This document shows positions 55,739 through 64,000 of a stretch of DNA of 64,000 nt, piece by piece (the first letter of the stretch is position 1; every line of letters begins with the position of its first letter). A program made the position numbers and the translations under genes. The DNA is taken from positions 62,001-126,000 of the forward strand of contig JACGCK010000099.1 in NCBI GenBank assembly GCA_014925825.1, written 5' to 3'. The notes beneath the pieces are model-generated. The model ran no database searches. It saw only the letters and a program-made list of their open reading frames with translations, and was not told the origin of the DNA. Source of the DNA: Pholiota molesta. Taxonomy: Eukaryota; Basidiomycota; Agaricomycetes; Agaricales; Strophariaceae.

Positions 55739-57817
55739 TTAGCGCCCATACAACTGGTCGTCATACGCCGGCGGGAAGTCTGCCGGACCAGCATCTCGCT
55801 CCCGCCGCGGCGTCTCAGGCATCACCGCACCCGCCTCCCCACCCTCCTCGTCCCGCCCATCCTCCTGCGCGTGGTTCCCCTGCGCATCCGCATCCACCAC
55901 CTGCGCCCCCGTTTCCGCCCGCGCGGGGTCCGCTCCGTCCCCGCGCGCCGGCAACGGGACAGGCATCCTGACATCCGCCGCGCCGTCCCCGACCACCCCA
56001 GCACCGCTGCCCCGCGTGCCCCACTCCAGCCCGATCAGATCCGCCTTGCTGCTATACGTGTAGTACGAATCCGCGCGCGGCGTGTTTGAGGTGTCCGCTG
56101 CACTGGAGGCGGCGTAGTTACTTGCGTCGTAACCGCCAGGCAGCTCTGGTGTTGGGAAGGAGGCGGGCGCCGGTAAAGGTGGCTGTTCGCGGTATTGGTA
56201 TTGCTGCTGGGACGGTGAAGACGGGGGCGGGGGCAAGGGGGCGGATGCAGGTGGTGGGGCGTATTGCGTTGCGGCCGGAGCGTAAGGATTATATGTGTTG
56301 TAGCCATTGGATTGTGACATTGAAGCCACTGCGGGAGGTCCAGGCGGCGGGGCGTACGTAGGCGCTATATCAGAATGAACAATTGCATTATTCAACGGGG
56401 AAGACAAAAGAGAGGGGTTGAAGTAGGAAATTATGCCTAACTTACCAGTAGAAACGGCGAAGACCCCTAAATTCCTTCGGGATCTACTTCTTGCATACGC
56501 CAGACATAGGAGGGAGAGCAGAATGGCGCCGGCTGCGATGCCTGCAATACCGCCTTTCGGGAAACTAGAGCTCGTCGACCCGTGTTTTGGTAAATCCGAA
56601 CCAGATCCGGAGCCAGTACTAGCAGGGGTCGATTTCGTCGATGATGTCCCTTCAAACACAACGGAGTCGATCCACAACATCTAAGAAAATTACAGCGTTC
56701 GCATCATGGACACCAATTTCCGGGGAAGTAACTCACTTGTGGTCCGCTAACGTCTACCAATGTTGCGACGAGCGTATGCTCGCCCGGTGCCAGGTCCTGG
56801 TGGAAGAATTGTTGCGACAGCATCCATCTTGAACTATCCGTGTTCTGTTGGTTTCCGTCGAAAGGTGTAAAACTCGACGCAGAAGAATTTTGGCCGTCCA
56901 CTACAAATGACGCAGAGAGCCGTCCATCCACACGGTTCAAAAGACCATTGACTGTTATCGATGACCCTGCATAATCATCGTCATATCAATAGGCGCCTTC
57001 TGTTACAGTTCCGAAGCCAAAACGGACCTACGAAGGTCAATTGCATCGTCGCTCCCATCGTATTTGTACCCGTCATAGTCCCGTTGTACGGCCGTCCCTG
57101 CTGAAAGTCGCCCGTTGTATGGTTCCACTGCCCATTCCCATATTGTAGAGCCGAGTCCGTATCGTCCAAAATGAGATCGGCCGCGGATAACGTCGTATCG
57201 GAATTGGGTGTGTAGGTGATATAGTCGAGGACGAATTGTCCTGCTGCGGGATAGATGTTTATGTCGTGAAAAAGGCCTTCGGTGAGGTTGTTAAGGCTAA
57301 AGAGGTTGATGCCAGTCTACCGGGGTGTTGCATTAGAACATGTACTAGAAATGCAGCTACAGCATACACCACCTTCCCATTGGATACATTTGAAGGAAAT
57401 TGTATTGGGCGGCGAGTAGTTCCGTCAACGGTATAGTTTGCAGCAACACCACTCGTCATATTTCCATAAAAATTGATGCCTGAGCCTGTTGAAATTTGAG
57501 ATTGGCCCACTCACAAGTTGCAGAGACGGAAAAGCAAGCTCACCCCAGAACGAAAAGAACAGCTGGGAGGGGATTGTGCCCTGCCCTGGGGTACCGGTGG
57601 TAAGTGTCCCATTCAGTACCGAGTTATCTCCCGTCTGAAGGGACCATTGGCCTCCAAGATAGTTGTAGTTCGTAACCAGAGTAGAATCATCGACAAGGAT
57701 TGATGGGCCCATCCCTCGAGAGATGGAATACCAGCAGCTGGGCTGCAGGTAAGTAATGCAAGTTCGGGGCAGAGGAGCAAGATCGCCCAGGAACTCAGGA
57801 ATTGCGCGTACACACAC
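55739..57817 (-). CDS. Type-I membrane glycoprotein with PPxY tail, copy 1
   Basis: A family frequent in Agaricomycetes: two beta-sandwich-like extracellular segments, one membrane helix and a long disordered cytoplasmic tail. Reading from 57760: signal-like hydrophobic start (uncertain), GMGPSILVDDSTLVTNYNYL, FPSNVSNGKV, then LILDDTDSALQYGNGQWNHT, NGLLNRVDGRLSASFVVDG, and LAPGEHTLVATLVDVSGPQ. The membrane helix is GGIAGIAAGAILLSLLCLAY (near 56510), followed by an RSRSRRN stop-transfer. The tail is Pro/Gln/Tyr-rich and ends FPPAYDDQLYGR. PPAY fits the PPxY motif bound by Rsp5/Nedd4-type ubiquitin ligases. Many N-x-S/T sites suggest glycosylation. The start codon is unresolved. A paralogue is at 59649. 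Ligand unknown. Confidence 0.7.
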
Positions 57818-58408
57818 CTTGTCTTCCCATGGTCATGTCCTCACGGACTTTTAGTTGTTGAAAATTGGTAACCAAGCATAACGTTGACAGATGAGATGAA
57901 AACACAGGAAAACACCCGAAGAACTCAATTTCGAGGTGCACAATATTCAATTTTTCGGCAGATCCAGCTAATTTAAGAACATTGACATCAAGCTGTGGCG
58001 ATAAATGATGCTCCAGAGATTAGCTTGGCCAGCCAGTGCTGTGGCTTGCTGTGGACGCGCCAGTCGAAGTCAACGTCATGGAGGCTCGAAGGTGACAAAA
58101 ACGGGCAGATCGCCTCTCTAAAGGGGATGCGTCCCAGGACCTGGACTTCAGCAAACACACGCCAGGCGACCGCTCAATGATGTCGGCGGCCCAGTTGAAG
58201 TCGTCACGGATGGCGTTGTTGACCCACACGCGCTCGCGGGGGGCCCTCTCTAAAGCCGACGGTGGTGAGCGGCTTTTTTTTTGTGACCCTGCCGAGCCAG
58301 CCAAGCCTCGCCCACTCTGCCTTTGCACCTGCATTTTACATATTTCAACCAGGATGCTAGCGATGCATGCCGCGTCCACCTTCAAATTTATAGTCCAATC
58401 CTGAATTG
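57818..58408. other. Boundary region between duplicated units
   Basis: Parts match 61860-62090 (both contain GCCTCTCTAAAG and an AGCGGCTTTT stretch). A minus-strand fragment near 58150-58260 reads RVWVNNAIRDDFNWAADII, which looks like an orphan exon of a soluble enzyme I cannot name. No full gene. Confidence 0.45.
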
Positions 58409-58994
58409 ATGCTCACCGTCGCGTACGTCGGCGACTCCGCGAACGTCCTGCACGAGATGCTCGTCACGTACCCGCGCCTCCGCCACGCTCTGCGCGTCGC
58501 GAGCCCGCCGGCGTACCGCGCCCCCGCGGCGGTGTGGGACCGCGTCCGGGCGCTGGCAATCGAGCACGATATCGTCTGGAGCGATGACCCCGCGGAAGCG
58601 GACGTCGTCGTCACCGACACCTGGTACGCCTTCACATTCCCCCCGCCCGCCTTTTTCGAGCCGAAGCACTGACCGCGCGTCGTACAGGATTTCGATGGGC
58701 CAGCAGGGGGAGAAGGCCGAGCGGCTGAAAGCGTTCCAGGACTACCAGGTCATGGAGGCGCTCTGCGCGAACGCGAAGCCCGACTGGATGTTCCTCCACT
58801 GCCTCCCGCGCAAGGCCGACGAGGTCGACGACGCCGTCTTCTACGGCCCGCGCTCGCTCGTCTTCCCCGAGTCGAGTGAGTTTATTTATATCCTTTTTTT
58901 TTTTCTAACTCTGTGAGTCTCTGTCTGATTGCGTTTTATGTTCGGCCAAGGGGAATTGGATGAGGAGCCGAAAGGAAGGCCTGACTCGGATTAG
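58409..58994 (+). pseudogene. Truncated ornithine carbamoyltransferase copy
   Basis: Begins inside the gene at [17 protein letters not shown], matching exon 2 of the intact gene from about 50200. It keeps the splice site after DTW (58624), the SMGQ segment and HCLPRK. The whole carbamoyl-phosphate domain is missing, including the STRTR and HPTQ motifs, so it cannot be active. Relative to the intact gene, codons for AVRGA (near 58600) and the end of exon 3 ([11 protein letters not shown]) are also lost. The last exon remains as GELDEEPKGRPDSD before the stop. Confidence 0.88.
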
Positions 58995-59648
58995 GTGGCA
59001 ATGTGGATTCATCTAAGCATGATTTGCGGGAAATCTACTTATTCACCTCACCGACTCGCGGGATCATCTCAAGTTTTAATTGCATTAGCCCTCGTTATTA
59101 AATAACAGTGCTGATAACATCGGCCAATTCTACTGGACTTTTTTCGGAGCCTAGAAGCAGTCGACGCAGCAGTTTGCACAGGGCAGCTCATTTGCTCCAA
59201 TGTCTTCCGTGTCTAGTTGGTCCTAGAAGAGGAATAAACAGATTGTATAAAAGGCTTGGAAGTCCTAGTTCTTCGCCGTCCAAAATGTCTCAAAATTAGT
59301 AAGGGTGTTCATTGCGAAGAACTCGAGCTGTTTGAACATAAATGATATCAGCATCGAACACTCGCTTCAATCAAATTTCTTCAACATCATTCCATTCATT
59401 CCAAGTTTCAAATTCATATGTTTGTCCCATCCTATTCTGACGAGGTAAAATAGCCAATGGTTTGAATTTGGTTTCCAGCGCTAAATGTTTCCAGCGCTAC
59501 ACTCATTCGATCCCCATAAATTCGACGCGTCCGATAGCATAATTACTACATATGCTCACCAACACGTGTCCAAAGGCAATATATACATGCCCTTCCAAAA
59601 GTCCGAAGCTAACTACCGTCCATAACCCATGTCCGAGTCCAAGTCCGA
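58995..59648. other. Intergenic part of unit 2
   Basis: Matches 50829-51030 and 55400-55738 of unit 1 joined together, so it shows the state without the extra 4.3 kb. No gene. Confidence 0.6.
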
Positions 59649-61770
59649 CTAGCGCCCATACAGCCTGTCGTCATACGCCGGCGGGAAGTCCGCCGGACCC
59701 GCATCCCTCTCCCGCCGCGGCTCCGCAGGCCCCGCCGCATCGTCCCTCCCATCCTCGTCCGCGTGGTTCGACCTTCCGTCCGCGTCATCCCCCACATCCA
59801 CCTGCGCCGCCGCCCGCGCGGGGTCCGCTCCGTCCCCGCGCGCAGGCACCCTTACATCCGCCGCAGCGCCGTCACGGTCGCCCCCGCCCCCGGGCTCGCA
59901 CCGCTGCCGCCCCGCGTGCCCCACTCCAGCCCGACCAGATCCGCCTTCTCGCTGTACGTGTAATACGCACCCGCGCTTTGCGCACCCGGGGTGCCGTCCG
60001 CCGGACTGGCGGCGTCGTCGTCGTAAGTGGTGTCGGCCCCCGGCAGCAACTTCGCCGCTGATCCAGCGGTGGGCGCCGGTGCTGGCGGCTGGTCGCGGTA
60101 CTGATACCGCTGCTGGGGCGGCGAAGGCGGGAGCGGGGCAAGGGGGCGGATGCCAGGGGGCGTATTGCGCTGCGATGGGGTCGTAGGGATTATATGGGCT
60201 GTACGCATTGGACTGTGTCATTGAGACAGCTGGGCGAGGTGCAGGCGGCGGCGGCGGGTATGTAGTGGCTATATCAGGACGTACAAATAACGGGAAGATA
60301 AATAGAGAGGACAGAAGAGAGAGGAGTAGTTGGAGTATCAGGGCTGACTTACCTGTAGAACAGAGAAAACGGCTGAAGTCCTTCGGGATCTCCTTCTTGC
60401 GTACCATAGAATAGGAGTGAGAGTAGAAAGGCGCCAACTGCGATGCCCGCAATACCGCCTTTCGGGAAACTCGAACCCGTCAAGCCAGCTGTTGGTAATT
60501 CAAGCTAGATCCAGAGCCAGTCCCATCTGGGGTCAATGTCGTCGACGATGTCCCTTCAAACACAACGGAATCGATCCACAATATCTAAAAGAATCACAGC
60601 GTTCACATCAATCAGAAAAGACCCCCCGGTTCTGCATTTTTGACACAGGCCAATTCAGGGAGGAACTCACTTGTGGTCCGCTGACGTCTACCAACGTCGC
60701 GACGAGGGTATGCTCGCCCGGCGGCAGGTCCTGGTGGAAAACTGCTGCGACAGCATCCACCTCGAACTATCGGTGTTCTCCTGTTCCCCGTCAAAAGGCG
60801 CAAAATTCGACGCAGAAGAATTTTGACCGTCCACTACGAACGACGCAGAGAGCCGCCCATCCACACGGTTCAGAAGACCATTCACTGTAATCGACGACCC
60901 TGCATAATCATAGTCATGTCAATAAGTAGTCGCCCTGCGCTGCACCTCCGAAGCCCAAGACAAACCTACGAAGGTCAACTGCATCGTCGCCCCCTGCGTA
61001 TTCGTGCCCGTCATAGTCCCATTGTACGGCCGTCCCTGCTGGAAGTCGCCCGTCGTATGGTTCCACTGTCCATTCGCATATTGGAGTGCCGAGTCCGTGT
61101 CGTCCAAAATGAGATTGGCTGCGGATAGCGGCGTATCGGAATTGGGTGTGTAGGTGATATAGTCGAGGACGAATTGTCCTGCTGCGGGATAGATGTTGAT
61201 GTTGTGGGAAAGGCCTCCGGTGAGGTTGTCGAGGCTGAAGAGGTTGATGCCAGTCTTTCCGGGTTTGCATTAGAACATGGGTCACCAGGAATACAGCTAC
61301 AGCATACATTACCTTCCCATTAGATACGTTGGAAGGAAATTGTATTGGGCGACGAGTAGTTCCGTCAATGGTATAGTTTGCAGCAACATTATTGGTCATA
61401 TTTCCAAAGAAATTGATGCCTGAGCCTATGGAAGTTTTAGCTTGGCCGACTCACAAGTAGCAGAGACAGAAACAAGCTCACCCCAGAACGAAAAGAACAG
61501 CTGGGACGGAATTGTGCCCCCGGGACCACCGGTGGTAAGTGTCCCATTCAGTACCGAGTTATCTCCCGTCTGAAGGGACCATTGGCCTCCAAGGTAGTTG
61601 TAGTTGGTAACCAGAGTAGAATCGTCGACAAGAATCGACGGGCCCATCCCGCGAGAGATGAAATTAAGCAGCAGATAGGCTGCAGGTAATGCAAGTTCGG
61701 GGCAGAAAAGCAAGATCGCCCAGGACGGCGAAGGAACTGCGCGTATGCACACCCCGTCTTCCCATGGTCA
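59649..61770 (-). CDS. Type-I membrane glycoprotein with PPxY tail, copy 2
   Basis: Same order as copy 1: hydrophobic N-terminus (SWAILLFCPELALPAAYLLL near 61720), GMGPSILVDDSTLV, FPSNVSNGKV, LDDTDSALQYANGQWNHT, RVDGRLSASFVVDG, membrane region near 60430, and a tail ending FPPAYDDRLYGR. The membrane-proximal segment differs and is less clearly a single helix. In the tail, two indels relative to copy 1 (near 60155 and near 59870) shift the frame between them, so about 95 residues are read in another frame before the PPAY end is restored. A loss near 60735-60745 (QQF) also appears to shift frame. It may be decaying, or its tail may have been rebuilt. Confidence 0.58.
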
Positions 61771-62309
61771 TCGCCTCATGGACTTCTAGTCGTTGAAGAT
61801 TGGTAACCAGATAAAACGTTGACAGTCCATGAGACGAAAATGCCCAAAGAAAGACAGTGTTACTCAATTCCGAGGTGCATCCAGCTAATATAGGAACGAG
61901 CCGAACGCCGATTTCAAGCTGTGGTGATGGATGATGCTCCAGAAACTAGCTTGGCCAGCTAGTGGAGATGGTCGAGGTCGTGAAAGGTGACGAGAACGAG
62001 CAAATCGCCTCTCTAAAGCCGACGGCAAGCGGCTTTTGCGGCCCTGCCGAGCCGCAAGCCTGCCTGCCATGTCTCGACCAAGAATTGAGATTATGCAAAT
62101 TTTAATCGATCTTCGACAATAAAATATTGACACATTTCAAGTCCGAAGGTTGAGATCCACGATATTGCCAAGAATGCAGAGTTCAAAGACATATGATAAA
62201 AAACCCATGTTAAATACGAGAAGTCGTCAGAAGGATCAGAGCTAAAACATGTAAGACGTCTTATTTGTACCTCAAGTATCAGCATAGTCGACCATAAATA
62301 TCAGTGTGT
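61771..62309. other. Intergenic region before the copper ATPase 3' end
   Basis: The first 300 bases belong to duplication unit 2. The last 200 are AT-rich and single-copy as far as I can see. No gene recognised. Confidence 0.4.
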
Positions 62310-64000
62310 CTATTTTCGTGCCCCAGAAACCTTCGGTTCTTTGTATAATTTGAGCAGAAGGGAACTGCACACGACTGACACAGATCTAATAGAATATCTT
62401 GTAAGTGATACTATTATTTCTGAACCAATACCACTCACGATAGCGCCATAGCGAGTGAAGCCCAGACTGGAGCTAAACGAACATGGCCCGCCGGATAGAC
62501 AACGCCAGCAGCGATGGGTAAGGCGATGCAATTATACATTGCTGCGTACAACTGACATGAAAAGACATAGATTATTCAACATGCCCCCAATCCGTAAATT
62601 TAAATTTGTGCTTACGAAATTGAACTTCACTCGATTGAAAACTTTTCGCGATAGATCGCAAAGAGTGAGCAAACTTTGCAGGTTCGAAGATAACAGTATG
62701 AAGGATGCGCTTGATATCGCAACGTCGCCTTCGAAAAGTCGTCAATAGCGCATATGATGCCAAGCTGGCAGAGTGACTTACTGCCTGATCCAATAGCGAC
62801 ACCGATATCGGCAGCAACCAATGCCTAAGGGTAGAAGTCAGCGAGGGAAGCACGGTGAGCATATTCAAATGAATACCCACTGGAGCATCGTTTATTCCAT
62901 CACCGACCATAGCCACGATACATCGTTCATTCAATCTTCGTTTGCTGAACATCATCCTCCAATTCGATTCTGCTCTTTTCGAGCCGACTTGTTGCAACCA
63001 TTGAATTTTCTGCGCCTGGAACATGGAATCAGTAAAACTGACTTGGGAACATCATAAACCAAGCCTCGTTACCTTCTCATGTGGCAGGACACCAGCAATA
63101 ACATGGGCTGCCGGGATGCCCACCATCTGAGCCACGGCTCGTGCCGTGACGGCGTTGTCTCCAGATATCATCCAGGTACCAATCCCTTGATGCTGCAAAA
63201 AGGATACCACAGCTTGTGCTTCGGGCCTCAGGCGATCTGTAATCGCGAAGATAGCTGCGATGACGAAGGCTTTGGAATCTTCACCGTCCTCAGGTTGTTC
63301 GTGTATGGCGAGCAGAACGACGCTCTTCGCTTCGGACTTCCAGGTTCCCAGTCGTCGATCAACCACGCCGTCCAGAGTGCAGCCATGTTCTTCAAGCCAG
63401 GCCTCGTTACCGATAATCGCCGTGCATCGCTGGTCCTCGAAGTGAGCCTTCAAACCCCTGCCTGCCACCTCCTCGAACATAATACCGGTCAAAGACGAAG
63501 CGCCTTGGGCTTCACAAAACGATCGGATCGCTATACCCAGCGGATGCGACGACGCCGACTCCAGCTCAGCTGCCATCCCGAGGACTATCTTTTGGTCCCA
63601 TCGATCACCTACCGACTCGAGTATTTCGAAATCGGAGACCGTAGGCTCTCCACCTTCAGTCAGTGTCCCGGTCTTGTCGAACACTACGACGTCAACTTGG
63701 GCCATTTCCTGGAACGCCTCTCCGCCACCTCGAGCCAGGATACCGAATTTGGCTGCCAAACCGCTTCCAACGAGTAACGCCGTAGGAGCCGCTAAAGCGA
63801 TGCCGCATGGGCAAGCAACGACAAAAACAGCTATAGCGAATTCTAGAGACCAGACCGCTATAAGAGAGAATTGGAAGAATTTCAGTTTGAATGCATAAAT
63901 TTCGGCACAAAGGTTCCCGACTTACGCCAACCACCGACGGAAATGTTCAAATAATCCTGAGGAAGGCACCCGCCCAATCCTAGGCAGAGCCATATGACCC
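62310..64000 (-). CDS. CCC2: P1B-type copper-transporting ATPase, N-terminus beyond window
   Basis: ATP-driven Cu+ pump of the Golgi, loading secreted copper enzymes. Reading from the right edge: AVFVVACPCGIALAAPTALLV with the metal-binding CPC motif (near 63810); VVVFDKTGTLTEGG with the phosphorylated aspartate (near 63670); SSHPLGIAIRSF, where the family usually has S-E-H-P; MISGDN; VAMVGDGINDAP (near 62895); VAADIGVAIGSG; DVAISSASF; then LYAAMYNCIALPIAAGVVYPAGH and a last helix. It ends in a short polar tail, KLYKEPKVSGARK, at 62310. Introns interrupt at about 63050, 62870-62825, 62780-62730 and 62620-62540. The N-terminal metal-binding domains and first helices are outside. Ser for Glu in the SEHPLG motif is worth noting. 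Confidence 0.92.

Larger units (their letters stand above)
58409..62100. repeat. Segmental duplication unit 2
   Basis: Carries in order the 3' half of the carbamoyltransferase, its downstream sequence, and the whole membrane glycoprotein gene. It parallels 50200-51030 plus 55400-58350 (unit 1). The duplicated order and strand are the same, so this is a direct tandem duplication; unit 1 has an extra insertion of about 4.3 kb. Confidence 0.85.

Noticed and set aside
1..64000. tRNA or rRNA genes
   Set aside because: I looked for the T-loop motif (GGTTCRA) with cloverleaf-compatible surroundings and found only matches within transposon repeats; a tRNAscan run would settle it.

Overview
The window reads as nuclear DNA of a filamentous basidiomycete, most likely an Agaricomycete. 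Genes are split by many short introns (about 43-90 bp, GT-AG with one likely GC-AG) and coding exons are GC-rich. The families point the same way: DUF6533 membrane proteins, a CAP59/CMT1 glycosyltransferase, a fungal P450, Mid1, and a Tad1-like LINE. No tRNA, rRNA, CRISPR array or prokaryotic operon was seen. No database search was run; all family names come from reading motifs.

Layout, left to right. 1-2716 (-): Nbs1/Xrs2-type DNA-repair protein, cut by the left edge. About 2990-5170 (-) and 10990-12650 (+): two inverted copies of an HNH-nuclease-like unit, each broken in a different place, enclosing a disrupted DUF6533 gene (5129-8713) and the Mid1 calcium-channel subunit gene (9239-10776). 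12650-13608 (-): a rearranged segment in which the start of a TMEM19-like gene is joined in frame to a piece of a ZZ-finger gene; both parents lie about 20 kb to the right. 14318-19721 and 26213-31769 (+): two long paralogues (about 1,550 and 1,606 codons) with a helical N-terminal domain, an EF-hand, a ZZ-like zinc finger and a coiled coil. The left copy has a one-base frame break, the right copy is open throughout. Between them lie an unusual AGCGTG-repeat region (19.9-21.6 kb) and glycogen synthase (22011-24681, -). 33037-34239 (+): TMEM19/DUF92 membrane protein. 35975-37787 (+): second DUF6533 gene. 38910-40985 (+): CAP59/CMT1-type mannosyltransferase. 41189-42562 (-): F-box-like protein. 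42976-45644 (-): cytochrome P450.

46055-49426 is a nested transposon: a LINE that keeps both ends but lacks most of its coding region, with a 17-bp target duplication and a 30-A tail, carrying a 1,524-bp hAT-type element with its own 8-bp target duplication. It ends 145 bp before the start codon of ornithine carbamoyltransferase (49572-50828, +). From there to about 62.1 kb is a tandem segmental duplication. Unit 1 is the intact carbamoyltransferase plus a type-I membrane protein gene (55739-57817, -). Unit 2 is a truncated carbamoyltransferase (58409-58994) plus a second membrane protein gene (59649-61770, -). Unit 1 carries about 4.3 kb of extra DNA with a serine-rich hypothetical gene. The right edge cuts a CPC-type copper ATPase gene (62310-64000, -).

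The genes are independent housekeeping and accessory units, not a pathway cluster. What links them is rearrangement: at least four families appear as paired intact/broken copies (HNH unit, EF-hand/ZZ gene, carbamoyltransferase, tail-anchored glycoprotein). The EF-hand/ZZ pair, whose N-terminal domain resembles those of fungal NLR-type proteins, is the best candidate for an undescribed system.
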